NCBI RefSeq assembly: GCF_014109725.1
Contig: NZ_CP058554.1
Location: 2,108,001-2,172,000, forward strand
Direction of reading: 5' to 3'
From: Comamonas piscis
GTDB taxonomy: Bacteria > Pseudomonadota > Gammaproteobacteria > Burkholderiales > Burkholderiaceae_C
DNA length: 64,000 nt
The notes beneath the pieces were generated by a model, which was given only the letters and a program-made list of their open reading frames with translations, was not told where the DNA came from and ran no database searches. Below, piece by piece: positions 41,510-50,066 of the stretch; positions within the stretch are counted from its first letter, which is position 1; every line of letters begins with the position of its first letter. Both the position numbers and the translations under genes were made by a program.

Positions 41510-44500
41510 TCAGGCCGTGGCCGCCTCGGCCACCACCGGCTTGCCCAGGCTGCGCACCACATCGCGCACCATCTGCACGCGGTCCTTGACCTCGGGCAGA
41601 GCGCGCTCAATGCGCAGCTTGTCATTGCCAGCCAGCTTGATGGCCTTGTTCTTCTGAATCAGATTGATGATGGTCATCGGCTCGATCGGCGGGTTGGGGT
41701 GGAAGGTGATATTGATCACACCGGGTGCGGCATCAACCTTTTGCACACCAAAGGGCTCGCAGAGCACGCGCAGGCGGTGGACATCGACCAAGGTTTGGGC
41801 CTGGGGCGGCAGCTTGCCAAAGCGGTCCACGATCTCTTCGAGCAGGTTGTCGATCTGGTCGCTGTTCTTGGCAGTCGCCAGCTTTTTGTAGAACGACAGG
41901 CGCAGGTGTACATCGCCGCAGTAGTCGTTGGGCAGCAGCGCGGGGGCGTGCAGGTTGATATCGGTGGCGGCAGACAGGGGGCTGAGCAGGTCGGGCTCCT
42001 TGCCTTCCTTCAGGCTGCGCACCGCCTCGGACAGCATCTCGTTGTAGAGCTGGTAGCCGATCTCCATCATGTTGCCGCTCTGGTTGTCGCCCAGCACCTC
42101 GCCAGCGCCCCGGATCTCCAGGTCATGCATGGCCAGGTAAAAACCGCTGCCCAGCTCTTCCATCTGCTGGATGGCTTCCAGGCGCTGCGCGGCCTGCTTG
42201 GTGAGGCCGTCCAGATCCGGCACCATCAGGTACGCATAGGCCTGGTGGTAGCTGCGGCCCACGCGGCCGCGCAGCTGGTGCAGTTGCGCCAGGCCAAACT
42301 TGTCGGCGCGGCTGATGATGATGGTGTTGGCGCTGGGCACATCGATACCGGTCTCGATGATGGTCGAGCACAGCAGGATGTTGTAGCGCTGGGCCACAAA
42401 GTCGCGCATCACGCGTTCCAGTTCACGCTCGGGCATTTGGCCGTGGGCCACGGCAATGCGGGCCTCGGGCAGGATCTCTTCGAGCTTTTGGCGGCGGTTC
42501 TCGATGGTCTCGACCTCGTTGTGCAGAAAGTAGCACTGGCCGCCACGCTTGAGCTCGCGCAGCACAGCTTCGCGGATGACACCGGTGCCTTCGCTGCGCA
42601 CAAAGGTTTTGATCGCCAGGCGGCGCTGCGGCGCGGTGGCGATCACCGACAGATCGCGCAGACCATCCAGCGCCATGCCCATGGTGCGCGGGATGGGGGT
42701 GGCCGTCAATGTCAGCACATCGACCTCGGCGCGCATGGCCTTCATCGCCTCCTTGTGGCGCACGCCAAAGCGGTGCTCTTCATCAATGATCAGCAGGCCC
42801 AGGTTTTTGAACTTGGTTTTTTCGGACAGCAGTTTGTGGGTGCCGACGACGATGTCCACCGTGCCGTCATCCAGGCCCTTGATGGTGGTGTTGACTTCCT
42901 TGCCGGATCGGAAGCGCGACACCAGCGCGACCTTGATCGGCCATTTGGAGAAGCGGTCTACCAGGGTCTGGTAATGCTGCTCGGCCAGCAAGGTGGTGGG
43001 CGCCAGCAGGGCCACCTGTTTGCCACCGGTGACGGCCACAAAGGCGGCACGCAAGGCCACCTCGGTCTTGCCAAAGCCCACATCGCCGCAGACCAGGCGG
43101 TCCATCGGCTGGGGCGAGATCATGTCCTGAACGACCGCATGGATGGCAGCGCGCTGGTCGGCGGTTTCCTCAAAGCCGAAATCGTTGGCGAATTGCTCGT
43201 AATCCTGCGGGCTGTAGCGGAAGGCATGGCCTTCGCGGGCGGCGCGGCGGGCGTAAATATTGAGCAGCTCGGCAGCGGTGTCGCGCACCTGCTCGGCGGC
43301 TTTGCGGCGGGCTTTTTCCCACTGGCCGCTGCCCAGCTTGTGCAGGGGGGCTTCTTCGGCGGATACGCCGGTGTAGCGGCTGATTTGTGCGAGCTGGCTG
43401 ACGGGCACATAGAGGACGGCCTTGTCGGCATATTCCAGGTGCAGAAACTCCTGCATCGAGGGGCTGCCATCGGGGTTCTTCTGCCCCACATCCATGTTGA
43501 TCAGGCCGTGGTAACGGCCAATGCCGTGCTGGGCGTGGACGACCGGATCGCCCACCTTCAGCTCGGACAAGTCTTTGATCAGCGCCTCGACATCGCTGGC
43601 CTGCTCCTGGCGGCGCTTGCGGCGGGCGCCGCCAGAGGCGGCAAACAGCTCTGTCTCGGTGACAAAGTCAATGCCTTGCTCGGCCCAGCGAAATCCCTTG
43701 GCCAGCGCGGCCGTGGCAATGCCGACGGGCTCGTCGCTGGTCTGCTGGAACTCGGCCAGCGAATCAAAGGCCGGTGGGTTAAGGCCGCTGGCGCGGAAGA
43801 AGTCGAGCAGGCTCTCGCGCCGGCCATCGCTTTCGGCCAGCAGCAGGGTGCGGGCCTGGCGCAGCGCAATGTGCTGCTGCAGCTTGGCCAGCGGGTCTTC
43901 GGCGCCGCGCACCACCGCCAGGTCGTCCAGCTTTTGGAAGATGGCGCTGTGCTCCACGTCTTCCAGCTGCGGGCGCAGCGACAGCTGGGCCATCTGCTTG
44001 GCGGTGGAGTAGAACTGGTCTGGGCTCAGGAACAGGCTGTCGGGCGGCAGCACCGGGCGTTCCGGGTCGCCCTGCACCAGGCGGTAGCGGTCGCGCGTGT
44101 CTTGCCAAAAGCGTTGGAAGGCCGGCTCGATATCGCCATGCAGCACCACGGTGGCCTGGGTGCCCAGGTAGTCGAATACGGTGGCGGTCTCGTCAAAGAA
44201 CAGCGGCAGGTAGTACTCGATACCGGCGGTGGCCACGCCATTGCCCATGTCCTTGTAGATGCGGCTTTTGGTGGGGTCGCCTTCGAGCATCTCGCGCCAC
44301 TTGTTGCGAAAGCGCGCGCGGGCCTCGTCGTCCATCGGGAACTCGCGCCCGGGCAGCAGGCGCACATCCTTGACCGGGTAGAGGCTGCGCTGGGTGTCGG
44401 GGTCAAAGGTGCGGATCGAGTCGATCTCGTCATCGAACAAATCGACCCGGTAGGGCACCAGTGAGCCCATGGGGTAGAGATCGATCAGGCCGCCGCGCAC

Positions 44501-44986
44501 GGAGTATTCGCCATGGCTCACCACCTGGGACACATGGTTGTAGCCGGCCAGGGTGAGCTGGGCCTTGAGCCGCGCCTCATCGAGCTTTTGCCCGGCTTGG
44601 AACGCAAAGGTGTAGCCGGCCAAAAAGGCGGGGGGCGCCAAGCGGTACAGCGCGGTGGTCGCCGGGATCAGCACCACATCGGCCTCCCGCTGGCTGATGC
44701 GCCACAGCGCAGCCAGGCGCTCGCTGATCAGGTCCTGGTGCGGGGAGAAGGTGTCATAGGGCAGGGTTTCCCAATCGGGGAACAGGGCGACGCGCAGCTC
44801 TGGCGCGAAAAAAGCCAGCTCGTCCTGCAGGCGGTGGGCGTCACCGGCATCGGCGGTGATGATGGCGGTGACGCGCTGCGCAGCGGCCTCGCGTGTCGCC
44901 AAGCTGGCGAGCAACAGGGCATCGGCACTGCCGGGGGGCATGGGCAGCTGAAAACGTTTTCCGGCGGTGAGTTTGGGCAGTTCCAT
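41510..44986 (-). CDS. mfd: Transcription-repair coupling factor Mfd
   Basis: An 1158-residue DNA translocase (E. coli 1148) that removes RNA polymerase stalled at lesions and recruits UvrA. The N-terminal UvrB-homology module is visible (ELRVALFPDWETLPYDTFSPHQDLISERLAALW), then the RNA-polymerase-interacting domain (GDPVVHAQHGIGRYHGL), the helicase motifs (CGDVGFGKTEVALRAAF, LLIIDEEHRFGVRHKE, LTATPIPRTMGMAL) and the C-terminal TRCF domain. The start at 44986 (MELPKLTAGKRFQLP) fits; upstream frame is non-conserved. It is divergent from ispD. Confidence 0.97.
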   Translation of the reverse strand: MELPKLTAGKRFQLPMPPGSADALLLASLATREAAAQRVTAIITADAGDAHRLQDELAFFAPELRVALFPDWETLPYDTFSPHQDLISERLAALWRISQREADVVLIPATTALYRLAPPAFLAGYTFAFQAGQKLDEARLKAQLTLAGYNHVSQVVSHGEYSVRGGLIDLYPMGSLVPYRVDLFDDEIDSIRTFDPDTQRSLYPVKDVRLLPGREFPMDDEARARFRNKWREMLEGDPTKSRIYKDMGNGVATAGIEYYLPLFFDETATVFDYLGTQATVVLHGDIEPAFQRFWQDTRDRYRLVQGDPERPVLPPDSLFLSPDQFYSTAKQMAQLSLRPQLEDVEHSAIFQKLDDLAVVRGAEDPLAKLQQHIALRQARTLLLAESDGRRESLLDFFRASGLNPPAFDSLAEFQQTSDEPVGIATAALAKGFRWAEQGIDFVTETELFAASGGARRKRRQEQASDVEALIKDLSELKVGDPVVHAQHGIGRYHGLINMDVGQKNPDGSPSMQEFLHLEYADKAVLYVPVSQLAQISRYTGVSAEEAPLHKLGSGQWEKARRKAAEQVRDTAAELLNIYARRAAREGHAFRYSPQDYEQFANDFGFEETADQRAAIHAVVQDMISPQPMDRLVCGDVGFGKTEVALRAAFVAVTGGKQVALLAPTTLLAEQHYQTLVDRFSKWPIKVALVSRFRSGKEVNTTIKGLDDGTVDIVVGTHKLLSEKTKFKNLGLLIIDEEHRFGVRHKEAMKAMRAEVDVLTLTATPIPRTMGMALDGLRDLSVIATAPQRRLAIKTFVRSEGTGVIREAVLRELKRGGQCYFLHNEVETIENRRQKLEEILPEARIAVAHGQMPERELERVMRDFVAQRYNILLCSTIIETGIDVPSANTIIISRADKFGLAQLHQLRGRVGRSYHQAYAYLMVPDLDGLTKQAAQRLEAIQQMEELGSGFYLAMHDLEIRGAGEVLGDNQSGNMMEIGYQLYNEMLSEAVRSLKEGKEPDLLSPLSAATDINLHAPALLPNDYCGDVHLRLSFYKKLATAKNSDQIDNLLEEIVDRFGKLPPQAQTLVDVHRLRVLCEPFGVQKVDAAPGVINITFHPNPPIEPMTIINLIQKNKAIKLAGNDKLRIERALPEVKDRVQMVRDVVRSLGKPVVAEAATA

Positions 44987-45150
44987 ACGATCCACATCAG
45001 TCCAGGCACGGACTACAGCCCGGGGCGGTCTACCGCGCCTGGGCCTATCAAAGCCAAGCACGCCCTAACAGGCGCAGCTGAGCAGAAAAACAGCAAACGC
45101 ACGGGTCTGGCTGACAGATCCGTGCAACCTCAGCATTCTAAAATACCCCC

Positions 45151-46047
45151 ATGAACCAGACCGTCCGCAACGAATTGATCCCTGCTGTACCCAGGGCCGC
45201 ACCTGAGGTGCCCGCGCTGGCGACGGTGGCGGCACCGACCTTGCCCGCCGACCCGGGCGCACAAACCCAGGCGCTGGGGGAGACGCGGCGGGAGGTAGTG
45301 GCCAAGTTCTGGGCCTTTTTGCCCTGTGCCGGTGTGGGCGCGCGTGCGGTCGATGCAGGCCGCCCGGCCCATCTGCCCAAGCAGTACCAGGAGGTGGCAG
45401 GTTGGCCGCTGGTGCTGCATACGCTGGCTGCCTTTATGGCGGCCAAGCCGCTGTCTGGCGTGCTGGTGGGGGTGAGCCCTGGCGATGACTTTTTGCAGCA
45501 GTACCAGCGGCCGGGCTTTGCCATCAGCCCTTGCGGCGGGCCCACCCGAGCCGATACGGTGGCCGGCGGTTTGCGCAGTTTGCTAGGGGATTCGGGCCTG
45601 GGTGCCCAGCCCCATGACTGGGTGCTGGTGCATGATGCGGCCCGCTGCCTGATCAAGCCCAGTCAGATTGAGCAATTGATGCAAGAATGCGCAGCCGACG
45701 AGGTGGGCGGCCTGTTGGCGCTGCCATTGCCCGATACACTCAAGGCCGCCGCTACTGATGCCCATGGCCAAAGCCGGGTCAGCAGCACCTTGCCACGGGT
45801 AGACAAATGGCTGGCGCAGACGCCGCAGATGTTCCGCATCGGCGCGCTGCTCGAAGCGCTGGAGCGCTGCCACGATGTGACCGATGAGGCCAGTGCCATC
45901 GAGGCGCTGGGTTTGCAGCCCCGGCTGGTGCCGGGCAGCAGTTTTAACTTCAAGGTCACCTTCCCTGATGACTTTGCGATGGCTGAAGCCTTGCTGATGC
46001 AGCGCATGGCCAGTGGCGACAGCCAGGTGGCGGCGTTTTTTGATTGA
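45151..46047 (+). CDS. ispD: 2-C-methyl-D-erythritol 4-phosphate cytidylyltransferase IspD, with N-terminal extension
   Basis: A 298-residue enzyme of the MEP isoprenoid pathway. The cytidylyltransferase core begins FWAFLPCAGVGARA and PKQYQEVAGWPLVLHTL, with the Arg and Lys of the nucleotide site, then WVLVHDAARCLI and TPQMFRIGALLEAL. The glycine-rich loop carries an unusual insert (VDAGRPAHL) before PKQ. Family members start a few residues before this core; here about 52 Pro/Ala-rich residues precede it. No internal ATG offers a shorter start, though a GTG near 45298 exists. A MITE-like repeat lies directly after the stop, between ispD and ispF. Confidence 0.88.
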   Translation: MNQTVRNELIPAVPRAAPEVPALATVAAPTLPADPGAQTQALGETRREVVAKFWAFLPCAGVGARAVDAGRPAHLPKQYQEVAGWPLVLHTLAAFMAAKPLSGVLVGVSPGDDFLQQYQRPGFAISPCGGPTRADTVAGGLRSLLGDSGLGAQPHDWVLVHDAARCLIKPSQIEQLMQECAADEVGGLLALPLPDTLKAAATDAHGQSRVSSTLPRVDKWLAQTPQMFRIGALLEALERCHDVTDEASAIEALGLQPRLVPGSSFNFKVTFPDDFAMAEALLMQRMASGDSQVAAFFD

Positions 46048-46061
46048 TGGTTTCCGCAACG

Positions 46062-46228
46062 CTAGGGATCCTCTGCAAAACCCTCGCCAAGCGGGATGGA
46101 TGCGGATCGGGATGAGACGCAAGGCGTCTTTTGCAGTCAATAGCCAGCTATTGACAAGGAAGACAACGCAGCGGATCGCCCGAGCCCGTGTTCAGACCAC
46201 GGCAGGGAGTTTTGCAGAGGGTTCCTGG
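46062..46228 (+). repeat. MITE-like element, copy 1 (between ispD and ispF)
   Basis: A 167-bp element with imperfect 20-bp terminal inverted repeats, CTAGGGATCCTCTGCAAAAC at the left and its degenerate complement at the right (ending GTTCCTGG). It has an internal perfect hairpin (GTCAATAGC / GCTATTGAC) and a second one (AGACGC / GCGTCT). It is over 90% similar by eye to copy 3 in the same orientation and to the reverse complement of copy 2. No protein is encoded. It starts 15 bp after the ispD stop. Confidence 0.85.
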
Positions 46229-46268
46229 TGCTGGCACCTGTTTAATTTGGACGAGATAAGGGATGGAA

Positions 46269-46757
46269 ATGCTGCAAATGCGCATTGGTGAGGGTTGGGA
46301 TATTCATGCGTTGGTGCCTGGCCGTGACTTGATTCTGGGTGGCATCCTGGTGCCGCACACCACCGGCCTGCTGGGTCATTCAGATGCCGATGTGCTGCTG
46401 CATGCGATTACCGATGCCTTGGTGGGCGCCGCCGGCATGGGCGATATCGGATCGCACTTTCCGGATACCGACCCTAACTTCAAGGGTGCCGACTCGGGCG
46501 TTTTGCTGGCCGAGGCCATGCGCCGGGTCGCTGCCCAGGGCTGGCAGGTGAACAACGTCGATAGCACGGTCATCGCGCAGGCGCCCAAGCTGGCGCCGCA
46601 TATTCCGGCCATGCGGGCCAACATTGCCAAGACCTTGGGCATCGATGAATCCCAGGTCAATGTGAAAGCCAAGACGGCCGAGAAAATGGGCCCGGTGGGC
46701 CAGGGCGCTGCGATGGAAGCGCGTGCCGTCGTGCTGCTGGTGCGGGCGAACGCCTAG
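46269..46757 (+). CDS. ispF: 2-C-methyl-D-erythritol 2,4-cyclodiphosphate synthase IspF
   Basis: A 162-residue trimeric Zn enzyme of the MEP pathway. Metal ligands are Asp11 and His13 in GEGWDIHALVPG and the His of LGHSDADVLLHAITDAL; GDIGSHFPDTDP and KAKTAEKMGPVGQG are also diagnostic. The start at 46269 is chosen because AAGGG lies about 7 nt upstream; ATGs at 46263 and 46278 are alternatives. It is normally co-transcribed with ispD; here the two are separated by 221 bp containing the MITE-like copy. Confidence 0.95.
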   Translation: MLQMRIGEGWDIHALVPGRDLILGGILVPHTTGLLGHSDADVLLHAITDALVGAAGMGDIGSHFPDTDPNFKGADSGVLLAEAMRRVAAQGWQVNNVDSTVIAQAPKLAPHIPAMRANIAKTLGIDESQVNVKAKTAEKMGPVGQGAAMEARAVVLLVRANA

Positions 46758-46838
46758 TCCGACCAAGGCTGTGGGTTTGCTGGCGTCCGCCAAGCGTTGA
46801 GTGGCAGAAGAGGCGGTAGCGCGTCTTCTGCGCCAGAG

Positions 46839-47249
46839 TTAGGCGTCATCCGTGGATGCGTCTTCGTACTGCGCCATGACCTGCGCACCGGTCAGTTTGG
46901 GCGTGTCGTTGGCCAGGTCGTAGTGGCCTGGCTTTTCATCGATAAAGATCTGCAGTGCCAGCTGCATGCCGTCCTCATCCTGGAACAGGCCGGCCGACAA
47001 AAAATGCTCATTGGTGGCCAGCAGGCGGTAGAACAGATGCGTGCCGCAGTGGCTGCAAAAGGCGCGTTCTGCCCAGGGGGATGAGGCGTAGCGGGTGGCA
47101 GGGCCCGTCAGCTCCACCTCGGTGCCGCCATGCACAGTAAACGCGGGGCCTCCGCCCCAACGCCGGCACATGCTGCAATGGCAGACGTGGACATCTTGGA
47201 CAGTCGGGGCAGTCACATGGACCGCACCACAGAGGCACTGGGCTTGCAT
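46839..47249 (-). CDS. GFA-family protein (Mss4-like zinc fold)
   Basis: A 136-residue protein with the cysteine pattern of the glutathione-dependent formaldehyde-activating enzyme family: CLCGAV near the N-terminus, CHCSMCRR, and CSHCGTHLF. These Cys bind zinc. The family name comes from Gfa, but most members have no proven activity, so the role is open. The start MQAQCLCGAVHV is family-typical. It lies downstream of the sensor kinase gene on the same strand with a hairpin between. Confidence 0.88.
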   Translation of the reverse strand: MQAQCLCGAVHVTAPTVQDVHVCHCSMCRRWGGGPAFTVHGGTEVELTGPATRYASSPWAERAFCSHCGTHLFYRLLATNEHFLSAGLFQDEDGMQLALQIFIDEKPGHYDLANDTPKLTGAQVMAQYEDASTDDA

Positions 47250-47303
47250 GTCAACTCCTAGGGCAACGAGGTGCCTGCATTCTATGCACAGAAGGGGCTT
47301 TGT

Positions 47304-47327
47304 GCCAGCGGCGTGTATGCCGCTGGC
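47304..47327 (-). terminator. Hairpin after the sensor kinase gene, possible weak terminator
   Basis: A perfect 9-bp stem GCCAGCGGC / GCCGCTGGC with a 6-nt loop lies 9 bp past the stop of the kinase gene, but lacks a real T-run. Confidence 0.5.
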
Positions 47328-47336
47328 AGGAGGGCC

Positions 47337-48914
47337 TTATTGCAGATCTGCCAGGTTGGTCGGGGCGCCCGGCAAATGGCGTTTGATCTGCGGGCGCAGC
47401 AGGCGGCGTTTAGGCTCTTTGCCGATGGCCTGATCGGGCGCGCGGCGCAGGTAGATGCTGGTGACGAGGCCGGTGCTGCCGTCCGAGGCATTGACCATGC
47501 TCAAGCGGCCGCCCATGCGCTGCACGGTTTTCTCAACAATCGACAGGCCGAGGCCCGCGCCTGCAGCCGCCGTGCGGGCGGTGTCGCCCCGGTAGAACGG
47601 CTTGGTCAGGCTGCTGAGCTGATCCTTGGAGACGCCGGTGCCATGGTCGCGCATACGGATGGTGACGGTGCTTTCGCTGAACTTGACCGTGATGTCCACG
47701 CGGGTGTGCGAGGCGCCGGGCGTCTTGCCATAGCGGCGGGCGTTTTCCAGCACGTTGGACAGCACGCGCGAGAGCTCGATCTCATCGGCATTCACCATCA
47801 GTTCTTCCGGCACCTTCATGTGTACCTGCAGCTCCTGGTGGTCTTGCACCGCATAGACGCAGGACGATACAACGCCGTAGACATTCACCGGCGCAAGCTT
47901 GGCGGCGTGGTCGGGGCGGGCGTAATCAAGGAACTTGTCGATGGTGGCGTCGAGCTGCACGATGTCGGCCACCATGTGCTCACGCGCCACCTGGTCGAAC
48001 ACGCTCATTTCGGTCTCCAGCCGCAGCCGGGCCAAAGGGGTGCGCAGGTCATGCGAGATGCCTGCGAGCATGACGGCACGGTCTTGTTCCAGTTTGGACA
48101 GGCGCTCGCTCATGCGGTTGAAGCCGATGTTCACCTCACGGATTTCGCTGGTGACGGCATCCTCATCCAGTTGCGCCGCAAAATCACCTTCGCGCAGCCG
48201 GTTGGTGGCGCTCGACAGCTGCTTGAGCGGCCGGTTGATGAGACCGGCAATCACTGCCGCACCCGCCAGCGACAGCGCGGCTGCGGTCAGCACCCAGACC
48301 AGCCAGGTTTTGCCGCCAGCCGGGTTGAAGCGTGAGGGCTCGATCAGAAACCAATTCTGGTCTCCATCAATGGTGAAGCCGACCCACAGACCTTCTTCTC
48401 CATTGACGCTGCTGGCCACGATGGTGCTGGAACCCAGCCGCTTGGTGACTTCCTGGGTCAGGCGTGCGCCCAGCGGGGTGGAGTTGTCGATGGATTCGTA
48501 GACGTCCTTGGGTTCGCGCGGGACAATGCGCACCCCTTCCTGGTCGGCCATGGTCTTGACCAGCGACACGCGGGCGATCGCATCCGAGTGCAGCAAGGCG
48601 GCACGGCTGAGGTTGACCAGAGAGGCGATCTGCTGGGCGGTCTGGATGGCGCGTGGCTCGGTCTCCAGCGAGCGCAAGGTTTGCACCCAGGCGAGGATGC
48701 TGCCAGTGAGCAGGATGGCGAGCAAAAAGAAGGTACGCCAAAAAAGATTGAGGCCGACGCGGGTGCGCTTGTTGCTGTGCGCGGCTGCGGCAGCACTGCC
48801 CTCCAAGGGGGCCAGGCCGGATTGGTCGGCGTCGTTAGCGGGAGTGGAGGCCATGGTCCGTGTGCAGGTAAACAGGTAGAAGAGTCGGTTCAGTATGCGG
48901 CCCAGAACCTTCAT
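47337..48914 (-). CDS. EnvZ-like sensor histidine kinase
   Basis: A membrane kinase of up to 525 residues. It has two transmembrane helices (about 60-80 and 205-225) around a periplasmic domain of about 125 residues, then HAMP (INRPLKQLSSATNRLREGDFAAQLDED), the dimerisation/phosphoacceptor helix GISHDLRTPLARLRLETEM and the ATPase domain (N box NVLENARRYG, G1 DHGTGV, G2 GAGLGLSIVEKTV). The phosphoacceptor block is almost that of EnvZ. The start is uncertain: 48914 or the ATG at 48854. It follows the OmpR-like gene after 109 bp that contain a terminator-like hairpin, so kinase levels may be kept below those of the regulator. Confidence 0.92.
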   Translation of the reverse strand: MKVLGRILNRLFYLFTCTRTMASTPANDADQSGLAPLEGSAAAAAHSNKRTRVGLNLFWRTFFLLAILLTGSILAWVQTLRSLETEPRAIQTAQQIASLVNLSRAALLHSDAIARVSLVKTMADQEGVRIVPREPKDVYESIDNSTPLGARLTQEVTKRLGSSTIVASSVNGEEGLWVGFTIDGDQNWFLIEPSRFNPAGGKTWLVWVLTAAALSLAGAAVIAGLINRPLKQLSSATNRLREGDFAAQLDEDAVTSEIREVNIGFNRMSERLSKLEQDRAVMLAGISHDLRTPLARLRLETEMSVFDQVAREHMVADIVQLDATIDKFLDYARPDHAAKLAPVNVYGVVSSCVYAVQDHQELQVHMKVPEELMVNADEIELSRVLSNVLENARRYGKTPGASHTRVDITVKFSESTVTIRMRDHGTGVSKDQLSSLTKPFYRGDTARTAAAGAGLGLSIVEKTVQRMGGRLSMVNASDGSTGLVTSIYLRRAPDQAIGKEPKRRLLRPQIKRHLPGAPTNLADLQ

Positions 48915-48965
48915 AGGTTCTCACCACATCGCCTATTGGACACCATTGTGTGCCTCAGGTGTAGA

Positions 48966-49000
48966 TATAAAAAACCGCCCTCAGCCAGGCTGGGGCGGTT
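48966..49000 (-). terminator. Terminator-like hairpin between the OmpR-like and EnvZ-like genes
   Basis: An outer stem AACCGCCC / GGGCGGTT plus inner CAGCC / GGCTG is followed, in the minus direction, by TTTTTATATC. It lies inside the expected two-gene operon, 24 bp after the regulator stop, and could attenuate expression of the kinase gene. Confidence 0.75.
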
Positions 49001-49023
49001 GCAGGGGTTGTGGGGGCTGAGAA

Positions 49024-49755
49024 TCAGTTAGCACCATCGGGTACGAACACATAGCCCACACCCCAGACGGTCTGGATATAGCGCGGTGCGGCGGGGTCTA
49101 CCTCGACCAGCTTGCGCAGACGCGATACCTGCACGTCCAGGCTGCGGTCAAAGGGCTCGAACTCACGGCCACGGGCCAGCAGTGCCAGTTTTTCGCGCGA
49201 CAGCGGCTGGCGCGGGTGGCGCACCAGAGTCTTGAGCATCGCGAATTCGCCGGTGGTCAGGGGCAGCTCTTCGCCATCCTTGGTCAGCACGCGGGTGCTC
49301 ATATCGAAAGTGAAGGGGCCGAAATTGACAACTTCGTTCTCGCCCGATGGGGCACCAGGCGCTTCTTGTGGCGGGCGACGGCGCAGCACGGCGTGGATGC
49401 GGGCCAGCAATTCGCGCGGGTTGAATGGCTTGCCAATGTAGTCATCCGCGCCGACTTCCAGACCCACGATGCGGTCCACGTCCTCACCCTTGGCGGTCAG
49501 CATGATGATGGGCGTGCGGTCGTTGCTGGCGCGCAGGCGGCGGCAGATGGACAGACCGTCTTCACCGGGCATCATCAAATCGAGCACGATCAGATCCACC
49601 GTCTCACGCAGCAAGATGCGCTGCAGGCCTTTGCCATCCTCGGCAATCATGACTTCAAAGCCTTCATGCGACAGGTAGCGGCGCAGCAGATCGCGGATGC
49701 GTGCGTCATCATCCACGACCAGGATTTTGTCGACGCGATTGGTTGCGGTAACCAT
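49024..49755 (-). CDS. ompR: OmpR-family response regulator
   Basis: A 243-residue regulator. The receiver domain has the acidic pair in KILVVDDDARIRDLL, the phosphoacceptor Asp59 in IVLDLMMPGEDG, and the Lys of YIGKPFNPREL. The C-terminal winged helix is RSLDVQVSRLRKLVEVDPAAPRYIQTVWGVGYVFVPDG, close to OmpR. It is first in the pair with the EnvZ-like kinase. The upstream region holds several GTTACA repeats resembling OmpR boxes, which suggests autoregulation. Probable roles are osmotic or envelope responses. Confidence 0.93.
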   Translation of the reverse strand: MVTATNRVDKILVVDDDARIRDLLRRYLSHEGFEVMIAEDGKGLQRILLRETVDLIVLDLMMPGEDGLSICRRLRASNDRTPIIMLTAKGEDVDRIVGLEVGADDYIGKPFNPRELLARIHAVLRRRPPQEAPGAPSGENEVVNFGPFTFDMSTRVLTKDGEELPLTTGEFAMLKTLVRHPRQPLSREKLALLARGREFEPFDRSLDVQVSRLRKLVEVDPAAPRYIQTVWGVGYVFVPDGAN

Positions 49756-49870
49756 GGGTGGAGTCCTCCGGTTGATATGTAACTTTTACATTTTGACCGG
49801 GTTTTGCGAAAAATGCGCAAGTTGGCGCTTTTTTTGACCCAAAGTTACAAAATTTGCGTTACATATGCAC
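49756..49870 (-). promoter_or_regulatory. Upstream region of ompR with GTTACA repeats (possible OmpR boxes)
   Basis: GTTACATAT occurs on the minus strand at about 49775-49783 and on the plus strand at 49858-49866. A further GTTACA lies at 49844-49849, 14 bp before the latter. The first site is part of a perfect dyad TGTAACTTTTACA (49778-49790). The region is AT-rich with T-runs. GTTACATAT is also found in known E. coli OmpR sites, from memory. Both arms flank the expected ompR promoter. Confidence 0.55.
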
Positions 49871-50008
49871 TGAGGGAGCGGAGTGCTTACGCCGAAAATC
49901 GACTTTTTCCTGCATTTTTCGATGAATTTGCCTCTTTTGCAGGGCCTGTGGATTTATCTTTCATAGATGTTTCATAGTTATGCGTTTGATGCATGGATTG
50001 TGAGTCGT
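49871..50008. other. Rest of the gap between ompR and the hydroxybutyrate dehydrogenase gene
   Basis: This stretch completes a gene-free gap of about 310 bp. It is AT-rich compared with its surroundings and contains no reading frame or RNA gene that I recognise. The terminator of the downstream minus-strand gene starts at about 50009. Confidence 0.5.
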
Positions 50009-50031
50009 TAAAAAAGGCGCCGTGGCGCCTT
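50009..50031 (-). terminator. Intrinsic terminator of the hydroxybutyrate dehydrogenase gene
   Basis: A perfect 8-bp stem AAGGCGCC / GGCGCCTT with a GT loop, followed on the minus strand by TTTTTT. Confidence 0.88.
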
Positions 50032-50066
50032 GCTGCTGAGGGGCCGAAGAAGCCCTCGCATGCGCG

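Noticed and set aside
41699..44464. A 921-codon open frame on the plus strand
   Set aside because: It lies wholly antisense to mfd, lacks any recognisable domain and has the His/Gln/Leu-rich composition of a GC-rich shadow frame.
45583..46140. A minus-strand frame beginning MTAKDALRLIPIR, nearly the same start as a frame at 58936-60006
   Set aside because: The shared start is only the antisense reading of the repeat element; the rest is antisense to ispD or the siderophore-interacting protein gene and the two do not match there.
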